Assembly (NCBI RefSeq): GCF_003073045.1
Contig: NC_037601.1
Location: forward strand, 11,767,807 to 11,831,806
DNA from: Pomacea canaliculata
Taxonomy: Eukaryota; Mollusca; Gastropoda; Architaenioglossa; Ampullariidae
Reading direction: 5' to 3'
Length of the DNA: 64,000 nucleotides
Shown: positions 1 to 12,793 of the stretch, in pieces
How the letters are laid out: each line of letters begins with the position of its first letter
Position numbering within the stretch: the stretch's first letter is position 1
Program-made: the position numbers and the translations under genes
The notes under the pieces: generated by a model
Told to the model about the DNA's origin: nothing
What the model saw: the letters and a program-made list of their open reading frames with translations, nothing else
The model's database searches: none

Positions 1-172
1 AGAAAATAGAGAAAAATAATAAATAAAATTATAAACAAATTACACAAACCATGGATGCTGTTGATGTCTAAAGTGTAGTAAGTTTTCCTGTTAAATGGAA
101 TATTGTGTTATATAAATGAAACTTTTGATCATTATTATCAAAACACAACAAAACAAAGACTAGCAAACATAC

Positions 173-2800
173 TTGAGATTGCTTTCAGCAGTAAAAGCAG
201 ATGCCTTAAGCTGTTCTGAGGCATACTTTGTACGCTCCCGAATGTCTGATAATCCATGATCTCCTGATCTGAGGGCCTCATTCTCCGCTGCTAAAGCCTT
301 TACCTGAGACTGAAGGGTTTTGATGTCTTGCTTCAGTTTAGCAACTTGAGTCTCAGCTTGAACAGCTCTCCTCTGAAAAAAAGTAACATCAAATAGTGAA
401 GAAAGTTTGTGTATTTTTCTTTGTAGATGTGCGTGTGTGCATGCATGCACATGTGTGTTTGCATCATCCGTGCTGCCTGCTTCTGTCAATGGATGTGTGC
501 GATGGACATTGCATCATCACATTTCTTGACCAGTGAAATTGTGCATTCTCAAAAATGTGTACACCACCAATGATGCTTGGATAATATGGATGCCAGCTGT
601 ATTTATATATATAGATAATACTGTTTAGTTTTATGTTTATTGTGTAAAACTGTTTTGACTGATGAAATATCATACTCACTGTCGTTGCTACCAGATTTTC
701 CTCCACCTGTTGCACTGCTCTTTCCATCACAGCTGTCTCTTCGGCTTCCTTCTTCTGAAGTCTCTGTAGCTCCTTTTCCAACACAGCCACCCTGCAAATG
801 TTGCCAACAAAATACTAGCTAACTTCCTGAAATGAAAATATTTTTTTATTTCTGCATAAAGCATAGGTCAAGTGCATATGTACATATACTGCTGAAGTGT
901 GTGAACATTTATCTGTTTTCAGTGGTTGAAAGAACAGATTCATGATATTATTTGATAGGCGACCTTGCATCCTCATCTGCAGCCTTCTGTCTCATCTGAG
1001 CTACCATTGCTCGAAGTCGACTGTTCTCCTCCCTCAGCTGAAATAAAAATACAAATTTAGACAGTTTTAAGCTGTAAGGATTTTTAAAAATAATTTTTAA
1101 CCATAAGTTTAAGAGGTTGCTGTATTATTTTCATGAATATCCTCGAAAGATCACTATGTGAAAGGTAAAGGATCAAGATGGCACAAAAGATACTCTGATA
1201 TATAGAAAGCTAGTTTTAAAAATCTGTGAACTATCCCAAGAACAATTTTGAAGAGTTTATAATTATAACTTGTTTTCCTCACCTGTCTAACAGTGGAATC
1301 ATCAGTTAATGAAATATCTCTACCACTTTTCACACAGCTAAACTCCTCAGCCTTCGGTTCAGGAGTAGGAAGAGTAGGCAATCGTGTATTAGATGAACTT
1401 GCAGCATAAACAGCATCTTCACTATTTACCCCTTCCACACTTTGAACCTGTACAGTACTTGGCACTGCACTGTCCACCAAAAAGTCTGGCAAACTAATGC
1501 CTTCAAAGTGTCGTCCATGTTGAGTACTTCCCTCCTCCTCTTCCTCCTCCCAAGATGTGTTTTTTATTTCTGACATCCAGTCTCCATTTCTGCTCCTGCC
1601 CAAGCCTAACAGTGACTCGTTTGGTACTCTGATCTCTCTCTCTTTCCCAATTGGTAATGTGAAGTCTGGCAGTTGATGCCTATGACTGTTTTCTTGCAGG
1701 TGTTCACTACCAAAGTGGTTGGAAATAAAATCAGGCAAGTCTGAAGCAAAATCTGGAGGGGCTACTGCAGGCTGTGCCTTACTCTGGTTTTGTGCTCCGG
1801 AAGAGATGGAGCTTGAAGAACTAAAGTCATGATTCGGTGACCTGATTGCTGCATCATTTCGGGAAAGGTCAGCTGGTGAGCTCTTTCGAACAGATGTAGT
1901 CTCTCCTTGACTGCTGATAAATTTTTTAAAGGAAAATGGATTTTCATTGCTTCCCTTTTTTTTTGAAGTTGAGGAGTGAGATACACCATCTGAAAGCAAA
2001 GAAAATGCCAGTCTCTAACTAGATAAATGATTTGTCTTAAAGTGTACCTTGTAGAACACCTTCTGCATCATGATATGTATATCTTTTTAGTCCTATCACC
2101 TAAAAATATGTTGTATGCATATTACTGTAAATGTAGTTGTGTTTTCAAGTTACCCATAGTCTTAGATCAAAGACCGTATTACGTTCCGTGTTTAAATTTC
2201 ATTTCAAAAGTAGAAATATTCTTTAAAAGTATGTGTTCACAGCAACAGAGTTCACTAATTTTCAAAATTATTAAGTACTCAAAACAGACTGGTTTTTTTA
2301 AAGTTGTAAAAAAGGGAAATAAAAATACAAGCGTGTAAAACGACAAAACGATTTTATATGTTGACTCTTGCTTATATTGGGATGATAGGAACTGACGCAC
2401 TCTTCTTCTTTAGGTCTCTTGTTCCACAGCTTGAAAAGGTCGTGGTATTTCTAACAAGGATAATGAGAAAGTGACTAAGTAAGATACGTTTTTGCAGAGT
2501 TCGAAATAGCCATTGTTTTTCACTATGCTTTCAGATATTAGCCAGATTACAGAATACTGCTGCATTACCGAAAAAGATTGTAATTGTTTATTTCACCCTT
2601 TATTGCTGCTACGACTTACCATCTTCATCAGCAACGACCAAAGAAGGCTTTTCTTTTTTACGAGCTCCTGTTGACCCCGTAACAGCGAATATATCATCAG
2701 GCTGTGTATCTTGATCTTCTTGCTTTTTCGCTTTCTTTTTCACATAAGCCTTAAATGAAAAGGGATTTTCGTGTTCCTCCTCCCCTCCGCCTTCCGCCAT
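173..2800 (-). CDS. ENTR1: ENTR1 (SDCCAG3)-like endosome-associated trafficking regulator, 3' end off window
   Basis: Five exons on the minus strand join in phase: 2620-2800, 1283-1989, 964-1037, 680-791 and 173-372. They give 424 codons plus 2 nt; the C-terminus lies left of the window. Residues 11-17 (ENPFSFK) and 76-82 (ENPFSFK again) match the NPFSF motif of vertebrate ENTR1. Residues 85-296 are low-complexity, with Ser-rich and Glu-rich runs and three LPDF motifs. The last three exons encode a long coiled coil (LREENSRLRAMVAQM, then AVMERAVQQVEENL, then RRAVQAETQVAKLKQDI and AENEALR) that matches the conserved ENTR1 C-terminal half. In vertebrates ENTR1 works in endosome-to-plasma-membrane recycling, ciliogenesis and cytokinesis; that role here is inferred by homology. 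The start is the first AUG of the exon at 2800. Homology is firm in the coiled coil and weak in the middle. Confidence 0.9.
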
Positions 2801-3774
2801 ACTTGTAGACTATTTCCTCAGTTTCAATCTTTTCGACGATTTATTTCTTCAGTGTAATAAACAAGCAAACAAACAAACAAAGTAGTTTCAAGAATGTATT
2901 AAAACCAAACAGGTCTCAAAACAATGATACAATATTTAATTATAAGTTATGTATACAACCATATTTCGAAAAAATGTTTGCATACTTAATACTCCCTTCT
3001 TCAGAGTGATCTCCACTTGACGATGACGTCTGCTACTGTGTGTGAATGTTCTATTACTAACTGCAGTAAATTTATGATCTTTTATGATGCATTTAACTCA
3101 GTCTTTCTTAATATGCGATAAAGATAGCGAACTACTTTTGACATTAGTTATTAATTGTTAGTTTTATTTTAATAAGGTTATTTTAGGTATAAATGCACTT
3201 TACAATTTAATTGTTCGATCATACGTACTAATGCCTTGAAACATTTTTATGATCATTTCATGCATGTATTTTTATATTTGAGTATTTTATGAAGAAAAGT
3301 AATATTTAAAGCTCTGTTTTTTTGGCGTAGGGACACTATCATCGTATATACGTTTTCATGTCAGCAAATAATCGCGATAAAAGGTTCCCGGACCTGACAA
3401 CAAGGATTCCGCCGCTCAGATAGCAGCCAGCTACAACAAGGCCTTACATAGATCCACTGACCAGCTGTATTTATAGGTTGTTGTTGTTTTTTTTCCCGGA
3501 GCAACCAACAAAGAAAAATTTCTATGTCTCTTGCGACCATAGACAATAAAGATGTCTTGTATCTTGTATAAAACAACAGCCCTTTATCATTAAAAGCTCT
3601 ACATAGTTTTTTTTTAAATATCAATTTCCAGATTTTTTTCAGCATGTCAAAGGCATTGTTTGCTTTGTTGATTCAATTATCTCTATCAATGGTTGCAAGG
3701 ATAAGGACTTAAATGATAAAATAATATACTGCAATCCCCTCATAGTCAACACTCAGCATAAAAGTTCAAGATTC
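2801..3774. other. Intergenic gap between ENTR1 promoter side and the kinase 3' end
   Basis: About 1 kb with no supported coding exon. It should hold the ENTR1 leader and promoter on the minus strand. A cAMP-response-like TGACGTC lies at 3024-3030, about 225 bp upstream of the ENTR1 start codon; this is a weak single-motif observation. The minus-strand reading frame around 3361-3645 has no recognisable family and looks incidental. Confidence 0.4.
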
Positions 3775-3780
3775 TTTATT
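3775..3780 (-). terminator. Candidate polyadenylation signal of the deoxynucleoside kinase gene
   Basis: The minus strand reads AATAAA here (plus strand tttatt), and a second copy lies near 3814-3819. Both are downstream of the kinase stop codon at 5389. If used, the 3' UTR would be about 1.6 kb and would include a SINE and another short repeat. Cleavage-site data are not available. Confidence 0.4.
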
Positions 3781-4195
3781 TTATATGTATATGAATAGGA
3801 TGAAGAATTAGCTTTTATTTAAAATTTGTACATTAGTCACTCTCAGCTTGAACACAGCCTAATGAGAGCAAACAAGCCCACTTAAAGGTTTTATGCATCT
3901 CTTCGGAATACCACCAATCATTAATCCTAATGAAAGTTGTGATCATGCCTCTAGTGGATGTTATATACTCACATCACATGATTTCAACATTCATCTGAAA
4001 AATCACCTGGATAAACAAGTTTGACCTAACTTGGAACTAACTATAAACTATAATATAAAAAAAAAATAAAATCAGATTTTGTCACTAATGCAAAACTGTC
4101 ACTTAGGACAAAAAATACTTTTCAGCTGACTAGGAATGTACAAAGTGGGTCTCTCCACGGACTCATTTTCCATACCACAATAAAATGGCACTCAA

Positions 4196-4390
4196 AAAAA
4201 GATTGGGAGATGGGATGGGAAATTGGTGTTTTACACCAAGCCACAACTAAGGATATATCATGGCAAAGCAGCCAGCCCTGTAAACAGATGCCACATGCAG
4301 AGAGGGAAGAGCATGTCCGCTGAACACAGGACAGCCAACCCTCACTGTATTGGTGACAGGCACTGATACGCCACCGGACTGCCCTCAAAA
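4196..4390 (-). mobile_element. tRNA-derived SINE, family A, copy 1
   Basis: Read on the minus strand, it carries the tRNA-like head, then the shared middle (ACAGTGAGGGTTGGCTGTCC), then the shared core (TGTTTACAGGGCTGGCTGC) and the tail with TAAAACACCAAT. The same order is seen at 61487-61683, where both polymerase III boxes are clearest. This copy is nearly full length and lies in the presumed kinase 3' UTR. Confidence 0.8.
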
Positions 4391-4436
4391 AAAGACCAAA
4401 TAATTGATTTAATAATACAGATAAAGAAATGGCCTA

Positions 4437-4510
4437 TAATAATAAAATATAATAACAATAGTGTGAGCTTTTATAGCACCATATCTCAATCAAAGCTCTC
4501 TGTGAATTAG
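4437..4510 (+). repeat. Short dispersed repeat with TTTATAGC...AAAGCTCT core
   Basis: An AATAATAA-rich lead is followed by GTGAGCTTTTATAGCACC and then AATCAAAGCTCT. A related arrangement (AATAATGGCACTTATATAGC, then CAATGCGCTTTA) is at 41412-41480. Motifs of this form are common in invertebrate interspersed repeats. The family and exact ends are not determined. Confidence 0.45.
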
Positions 4511-5388
4511 AAACATAAAAACACAAGACAGACAAAATGTAGCTGAATGCTTGGCAATCAAAAATGAAAATGCAATATACATTGTATACTGCACAAAAAA
4601 GAAATATTTACAGGTTGTCAACATTAAATGTTAAAAATACATTTATGTAATAATGCCCACTTAAGCTGATTTTGTCACAATGGTTCACCATCATAAAATA
4701 AATCAGTAACAGACATTTGTGTCTCATATCAAAAAGAGGAGCAAAAACTGTAGTAACATTCACACAAATGTGACAAAAGACCTTTTAAAATTTCAATCAG
4801 GATGCCACAGACTCTTTCATCATTTGACAAGGAAGACGACGACATACTGGCAGTATGCTGAACAATACGACATGCACTATCGTCCTGATCTTATGAAAAG
4901 AATTAAAAAAGTCATATCTGTTTCTCATGTTAGTAATATGCCATGTCGTTTTCTGGAAAATTTAATTCTTGGAGGATGTTAAAAGTATATCTACAGTTCT
5001 GAACCATTAACAGTACCCTTACAATCCCACAAACACAAAAAAGAATGAGTTTTTTTTTCATGTCAAAAATCTATAAACATGAAACATCAAGCTCAAATTG
5101 CCTGCACCAATATGCAAGTATAGCAACCAAACTGCAAAGTTAAGAGATATAAAGATGGAGTTTTCACTTTTAGTTATATTAGTGAAACACTTCTTGCCAT
5201 AAGCATTAGATTTACAAAAGAGATCCATTAATATCAAACTATTTAATTTTTACAGTTATTGACTTTTTTTAGGCAGTAAAACCCTTTGTAGTGCTGGAAA
5301 AGAGGCTTTTTTGTTTGCACTTTATCCCTCCATGAACTGAGCTGGTTTGAGTATGAAGTGATGGTCCTTATAATAAATTTGTCATGTG

Positions 5389-8300
5389 CTATAATGAAGC
5401 AGCTTTTTTCCCTAAGATAACTGGCTCATGTTGCCGATACTTCTCAAACATTAATGTCAAGTCACAGTTTGCATCAATGGTCTGCAAGAAACACAAACAT
5501 ATAATGAACAAAACAGCCCCCAAAATAAGCTGGAATCTTTCAAGATTTATACAGTTAAACAGTAACTAGTAATGCTAGTACTAACATGGGACACTTATGC
5601 ATGAATGAAGTATCAAACAAATAACAATTTAAAAACTATTGCCAGCCACACTATCCAGAAAGTTTTTAAGGCATTTGCTTTGAAGATAAAGTAATAAAAA
5701 AATAAGAATTTAATTAACTGACTGTAATCACCTTGCCAAACAAGTTTCATTTAATTTGGATCAAACTATATCAAAATCAAAAAAGGTCAATGGAAGTATG
5801 CCATAATCGCATGAAAAAACTTGCATAAAGATACAAGAAAATTAAGTTACTCTCTTTAATTAACCTACTTCTTTATAGTGTTTAATAACTTGTGAATTAT
5901 AATTTTGCCATGTTGATAGGTTTCAAGCTGTGCAAAACTAAGAAAAGCATTAATGTGTGAAGAATACTGGTGCAAGAGTAGGGATAATGAGTTACAAGAG
6001 ATTGTACTTAATGGATTTGTGGTGAGCAAGTTTTAAAAAAACAGTACCAGCATACTGCCTTCATTTTTTTTTTCTGGTATTGCAGGAAAAAGCACAACCA
6101 ACTTTATATTAAAAAGCAGTGTCAGATCAAAGACTAACTTACACTCACCAAAACAGGTGCATTAACAGGAAATTTTTGGTGCTTTAACCAATCTTCATGC
6201 AATATGTGAAGATTCTGTAGCAAGTCCTGGAAAAAAGGGTAAAATCCACTTAAAACTATGAAAGCAGAAATCTTCCATGAGAGTATGCAAGCACACTTAT
6301 TTACACACACTTCCCTCCAACCACTCTCTTCCCCTGACACAACATGCACACACATTATGTACCTATGAATGCCACATAAACACCCACTTTCTTCCAGTCC
6401 AAAAGATCTTAATTTTTTTTATATTCATGTTTAATATTAAACAAAAATTATACTTAACAGAAATTGATTTCCTAGCTTCACAAGTCAGTCTTAGAAGACA
6501 CTAAAAGAGCTCAGATTGTAACTGGTATATTATTATATTTTAATGTTTTACACCCTTCCGCTTTCGTACAGACCATTGATATCCCAATTTCTTCACTGCG
6601 ACAACGTTTCTTTATTCTCTCATAACAGGTCTCTGGAGTCGTATAAAGATATACTGAAAAAGAAGCCAAGCATCTTGACTACTAAGTACAATAATTTTCT
6701 ACACAAAAAATATAAATCCACAAAATAGCTGGTTAAACTGGACATTCAGAACTATTTTCAAAAAATAAGTGCTTTCAAGCTGCTAAGATATATTCTTACA
6801 GTGTATGTATCTGAAACACAGGGCCAACTCATCGTATAATAATACACAGAACCAGCTTATCAGGAACTGACTTTTTGATAAGTAGGTTAATAGGTAGCTA
6901 TTAAAATAATTTAAAAATAAAACAATTTGTAAATTGATACTGTTAGTAAAATTCTCTAAAGGGCAAATTAAAAAGGAGAGGTTTTATACCCAGCCAGCAG
7001 ATGCTATCTTATGGCGACAAAGATAGCCCTGTAAACAGGTGTCATGTACTGAGAAAGAACCGAGTGCCCGAGAACTCAGGACAACCAGTCATCACTTGGT
7101 GACAAGCACATAAATGGCACTGGACTTGAAACTTATCTCCTGCAGAAATACCTACTGTAATTAATCAGTGTACCCTAACTGTTACTTTCTCCACCTTCTC
7201 CTCTCTGCGCTACTTCATATTCCTGGCAATGTTCACTATGCATGTGTGCGTATGTTTGCCTGATTGCAATGCCCTTCTCTATCATACAGCATTATTACCT
7301 ACTGCTCCTTGTATCTGCTAAAGCTCAATGACCTCATCTCCATGTGGGGAAATGCACTATTATTAATGCACCTCTTATTATTATTATTACCTTGCAATAA
7401 AAGAACATAAACATCATCTCACCAAACAGATCAACATGCACATTGTGCGCCTGTGTAATCCAACGGTACCATTCATCCAAAATGACATACTCCATCTCTG
7501 GCATGTTACCACTGAAACACCAAAGCAAAAATGTCAGTGTCAATAATTTTCTAATGTCTGGATTGTAACTTTAAAAAAATCTCATTTGATGAAAATGATA
7601 GCATTATTAAAGAAGTGAAGTTTATAATATGCAGATGCATACATATGTCTATAACTATAAGAAACAGCTGCCTTATGTCTGAGAGATAATCTAGAAAAGA
7701 CTTCATGCGATAAGTTTACAAACTTTTGACAACTTTTCTCTTTTTCACAAAACCACGACGCCTACCTAAAGTTATTTCATGATGAGGTTACATTTTAAGC
7801 ATGGCAAAAAAAACCCTCTCCATGCATTATACTGTATACCTGTTTCGAAGATTTTCCACAAAACAATATCTGGCACTATGGAGTGATCTCTCCATCATTC
7901 GGACTGGTTGAACCTTTTTAAGAAAGGGAATCTGAATTTTAATTCAGATGTAACATGTATGCATGAATATATGCACTTCCTTTATCAAATACACTATTTG
8001 AAAATTCAGAGTTCAAAAACTGTTATTTGCCATTCAGATATACTCAACTAAACACAACAGTAAATGACACAATCTCTTACTTTAAAATGGTTGAAGGCTG
8101 CAATATAAATTCAGCCTATTCACCTTTTTCTGCACTCCCATTGTTAACCTGGCTAAGAAATAAATGTAAAATTAAAAAACAAAAAACAAAACAAAAACAC
8201 AACCTGTGGTTTTGTGTGGATCTTCAACATTGTAAGTTGTACATATGTCTGTAGAGCCATACCCCATCTGCTAGGATCACGATACAAATGATCCTGTGCA

Positions 8301-11300
8301 ACAAACAGAGCAACTATGACCACCAAAAATTTATGCCAATTTCTTTGGCGACAGATTCTGAAAAAAAACCCAACCCTACTAAAAAAATGTTTTTGCTTAT
8401 TGATAATCATTATGTAATATATCCTTAATATATCATTGTTCTATATAAACAAGGTCTGGCAGGCATTTCAGTTTTATCTTTATGTGCTTTAAACAAACTG
8501 AATAATCATACTATCATTGAGGAGAAAATGTCAATTACTGCACTGAAAAAAAAAATAAAGGGGAAAAAAAGCAGACAAAAAAGGAAATCCACAAACATAC
8601 AAGCACGTTGAATCCCCTGACATTTCTCCACATACTAACAGGCTCTTGAATGACCTGCAATGAAAAATGTCACCATCTTTCAGTCTCTAAATGTATCAAT
8701 AACAAAAGCAAGCTCTTACTAAGCATATCCACCTCCCCAGACATTTTTTTAAGACTCCTGCAATACTTGTTATTAAAATGTTCCAATAATTAGACGTGAT
8801 CTTTGGTGTCCTTTTTCATCAATTTACTGAATGACTGACTTTTCCCAGTAGACCATTCCTTCCTATTCTTTTTAATCTCAGCTAGTTGTTGATGAACAAT
8901 CTTATGCAAGGAATGTGACCACAGGAACTGCTGACTTTATATTACTTTGGTCTACACAAAATGACTTTAAATCAAAGGATACCTTTTACATGACATTACA
9001 TACTAAATTATTTTGTTCTTGTCTTAATATTACTCACCTCTGTGTCTTTATTATTCAAGAAGTGATTTAAAAGAGTTGTCTTACCACTTCCTATGTTTCC
9101 TTCCACACACACCTAGAAATATTTAGATTATATGAAGCAGAGAAACTAGAGAATGTAACAAGTAATATTTAAAAATGGTACGATGTGAAAATATATTTTC
9201 CACAAAAAATAATGGCCAGTTTATTAGAGGTTGCTTTATTTTTTTTCAAGTATGTCATGTCTATGAGGAGGAGGACACAACAAAAACAGCAATAGCAGAT
9301 GCTCACTTCCTGTGTTTAGACATATTTTAGACCAAGCTTAATTGATTGTACATAGGTTAGTGTGTCATATACTTCTATCTCAGTTCCCAGTGACATGAAA
9401 TAGATCACAGCTATTTTACACATACACCATCCCATCATAAAGCAACAGCTACAGATCATCTGAGGTAAATGAAGGGTTTATTTTGGGTCTATATTGAAGT
9501 GGTAGAATGATGATCATGAACACAATTGTCACTATTAAGAGAACACACATAATGTGCATATTGTGTAAAAAAAATCTTTGGGTTTGTTGGCTGGTTTGGT
9601 TGGTTGGACAGGACTGTATTGTGTTTGGGTTTAATTAATTTATTTGTATGTGTACATATGACTGTACTTTTGCATGCAAGTGCATGTATGTAGATATAAT
9701 GATTTTTTTCTTGTAAACAATCTATATAGGACTAGAAATATTATTCTTATTAAAATTATTATTAAAAAAGACTATACAACTGCCACTACAAAGCCAAACA
9801 GCAGAAGTACTGAGTGGTCAGAAAAGCTGCTGGTTTATTCACTAAATAATCTTTTACCCCAGTCTTTTCCCTTTATAGTTCTACTGTCAGTGGGAAGATG
9901 CCACTACTCTTTGTGTGTAATGTTTATTTCACTTCACAAAATTGTGCTGGTGCCAGAGTTTTTTTTATTTTTCAACTGCAAAAATTTGGTAGTTTGTTTC
10001 AACAAAAAGAATTCCAGCCATGTTTGAACAAGGCAAAATACAGGCCCAAGCTATTTTGTAAAAGTCCACTTATCTGACTGCCAGGCTGGGAAATGCACCA
10101 TGAAAGTGTTTTTAGAAATAATACTACATGTCCACTATGTACTCACTCTGTATGTGTGTATGTGGTTCAAATGACATGTACCTGAAAAATAAAACCAAAA
10201 TAATATAAATGTCATTATTAGGCAGACCTTGTTTTCATCCTGCCTAACAATGACCATCATGAAGGCTTTGCACAGACCACCACCCTCTCCCACCAGACAG
10301 CTACCATCATCTGTACAAATTAGACAAGATGATATTTGCCTTAGGATAAGGCAAACAGACCAAAGTACCTCCTATGTCAGAAGCTACATCTAATTTCATT
10401 ACCAATGTGGTCCTGTGGGAATGCATAGCAAACCAGGGAACATATCCTACAGTACAAAATGTAGGCTGCTCCAGGAACTGAGGGTGGAGATCTGGCTGTC
10501 ACTGATGCCTCCTGACCTCAAGCTGTATAGACCTGTGGACTCTGCAGATGACTACCAATTTCATCTGGTCTTTAAATGTAACCCAAAATTGGTGAATGAT
10601 AACATCAACAACAACTACCTAACATAACTAATCATAAAGTAATTAAAGAATCTACTTACCCTCTGTAACAGCTTGTTCCATTGATAAACCTGATTTTGAT
10701 ATACCTGTAAATATCAATTTTATAACAATTAAACTTGCATTTATAGTACAATTTTACCCTCAAAAATTAAATTGACAAAAGCTACTTTAAAATAAATAAT
10801 ATAATAAATGATACTGAGGATGAGCAATGTGAGTTTTTCAAAACAGAAAAATGTAAATTACTCCCCAATTTTATCAGAGAAATTTGAACTCATACACGTT
10901 AAAATATCCACAAAAATAGATAAAACCATACAAGAAACAAAAGCATTATCAAACGAATGACATCATGGCAGACATAAACGAAGTGCATGAATAAAGATGA
11001 AGAACTGAGGAGCATGCAGAATAGTACGCATATAAATATGCATAAACGATATTTCACAGAAAATTGTTTGGAAGCTGCACTTGAAAACTTTCAACGTATA
11101 CACAATTAATGCGAACAGAAAGGGGCAGAGAATTCAAAACAGCAGCTTGATCAGTAGGCGGCCCGTCTGCCCGTCTGATATATGGCACAGAGAAATGGGT
11201 AACATAAACAAACCAAAGTAAAAGACAATTTTCTCTAAATGGCATCTGGTCTGAACTAGAAAGAATTATGCTTTCCCTGGCCCACACAACATTCAGTCAT

Positions 11301-12793
11301 GTTCCGATCTTGGGACTGTCTTGATAACAATTTGGTTGACAGAATCGTATTGTTCGTGATCGTATGCTCTCTGGGATCCTCTCCCCATGTCATTATCATA
11401 GACAATAATCGTTTGAACTTTGTTTTCATAAAAAATTGCCTTATGTACCCTTTAAAGTTTAATTTGATAAGGATGAACCAAGTTTCTCATTCGTAAAATG
11501 AAAAAGTAATTTACAATCTTAGTCAAACATGCACGCTGGATTCATCCTTATATAGGTGTAAGCAAACGTTCACGTGGCAAAATTAGATGAGTGTGCACAA
11601 AATAAAAGATGCATGTAAGTGTTCTACCAACGTTGAGACAATCCGTTCAAATCCAATGTATCCCGACCGACCTGACCTGGTCTGAAAGATTTAAATGCCC
11701 AAAGAGCACGACTAACAACGCATGAAACCATGGTGTCCAAAAGACGATATTGCGCATGGCCACATTTCAACCAACCGTAGTCGCCGTTATAAAAGCAGAA
11801 GGTAGAAAGTGATAGTTGAGGGAGCTTAGGTAACGAAGGTAAATGTAGCTTCGTGGCTAATGGTAACGATTGAATCTCTAGTAATGTAATTAAATACATA
11901 ACGCAGAATTATAGTAAAAGTTACGCGAGGAGAACGCCTTGCTGACAGATGCTACAGCAAATGAGTTGTTAGATATAATAATCAGCTCTTGCAGGCATGA
12001 TTGCCTCCCCACACTGTCCACTCTACGCTCGGAATTAAATTAACACATGAAACCATTGACACGTATATATACGCTTTTGATGTTAGATTTTTTTTTCTTT
12101 TCCTATCACATCACACATGTCCGTGATCACATCGATTATATAGGTATAGGTTTTAATTACACAAGCACAAGCAGACGGGCAATCGCTAATATAATTGTCA
12201 CATGAACATATAGAGTATTTTAAATTATTAAATTATAATTGATATGGCAATAATTAATATGTATCTATAATTGCACTTTAATAAACGCAAGATTTGTATA
12301 GCGCATATATACATATATATACTCGTAAGGAAAAAGAACGAGACATCGAACAACTTACGAAAGACAGAAGAACAAACAATTACATATATGAACGATGGAA
12401 GGATAAACAACAGTACATGATGACGAATAAAAGACAAATACCGAAACACGCAAGAGGAATTATAATTAAGCTGCAAGGACTGAGAGTATCGTGATTTTAC
12501 ACAGGAAGACGAGTAGGGAAGTAGCAATACGCAGAAAAGGGAGAAAAGGGAGTGAAAAAGGACTTGTTTTTGTCGTGCTAGCTTTAATTCTGAGTGTTGT
12601 ACAATATTCGATCAGTCAACCGTGGTTAAAGAAGCTAAGAAAATGATAACGCCCCTCTCGTGAAACTTACATCGGTAATCTCCGGAACTGCCGTTATTTC
12701 CGAAAGGGTTTTCGGTTCTCCGGTCTTATCCGAATAAATGTCGTCAAAATATGATTGGCTGCAAATGATGTCAGATTCGCTGCTTCGGGGCAT
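5389..12793 (-). CDS. TK2: Deoxynucleoside kinase, TK2/dNK family (complete, 10 exons, 266 aa)
   Basis: Exons on the minus strand, all in phase: 12671-12793, 10660-10704, 9038-9112, 8601-8654, 8204-8293, 7840-7913, 7423-7511, 6574-6653, 6149-6226 and 5389-5481 (TAG). The 266-residue length matches human TK2 (265). The enzyme phosphorylates deoxynucleosides in the salvage pathway. Visible motifs are the P-loop GNIGSGKTT (residues 61-69), EPVSMW (85-90), the QTYVQLTML helix (about 115-123), the ERS motif (137-139) followed by [10 protein letters not shown], and the basic [13 protein letters not shown] (about 196-205). The usual YLRT before the LID reads YLYT. The start AUG has an in-frame TGA three codons upstream. 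The encoded N-terminus ([13 protein letters not shown], then acidic) does not look like a mitochondrial presequence, unlike vertebrate TK2. Exon 8 uses a weak donor (ATG|GTCTGT), chosen because it preserves homology and phase. Confidence 0.93.
6980..7128 (-). mobile_element. tRNA-derived SINE, family A, copy 2
   Basis: It lies in kinase intron 7, between exons at 7423 and 6653, in the same orientation as the gene. The minus strand shows the diverged family core (CCTGTTTACAGGGCTATC region) and the upstream TTGTCACCAAGTG segment. It is more diverged than the copies at 4.2 and 61.5 kb. Confidence 0.65.
10225..10585 (+). pseudogene. Decayed LINE ORF2 C-terminal fragment
   Basis: The plus strand reads, with stops and shifts, an EHILQ-like piece, then [14 protein letters not shown] and then [10 protein letters not shown]. 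This resembles the region after RNase H/reverse transcriptase in many invertebrate LINEs, where an EHILQxCP motif is followed by a Trp and a KLYG block. It is antisense to the host gene, inside kinase intron 1. The match is from memory of the family, so assignment to a clade is not attempted. Confidence 0.5.
11672..11731 (-). other. Possible alternative first exon of the kinase with a mitochondrial-type presequence
   Basis: Within kinase intron 1 the minus strand has a CACCATGG start context. It opens a 20-codon stretch rich in Arg, Ser and hydrophobics with no acidic residue ([20 protein letters not shown]). A CAG|GTCGGT donor at 11671 would join it in phase 0 to exon 2 at 10704. The donor is poor at +3. 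A better-looking donor at CAACGTTG|GTAGAA gives the wrong phase. No transcript evidence is available, so this stays a hypothesis. Confidence 0.3.

Larger units (their letters stand above)
3781..5388 (-). other. Presumed 3' UTR of the deoxynucleoside kinase gene
   Basis: There is no coding potential on either strand that resembles a known family. The stretch is A-rich on the plus strand, so U-rich in the presumed transcript, as in the other 3' regions of this window. It contains an antisense-oriented SINE (4196-4390) and a short dispersed repeat (4437-4510). UTR status is inferred from position and polyadenylation signals only. Confidence 0.4.

Noticed and set aside
11624..11899. A 91-codon minus-strand frame as a stand-alone gene
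   Set aside because: Upstream codons look random. Only the last part from the CACCATGG start is plausible, and only as an alternative kinase first exon.
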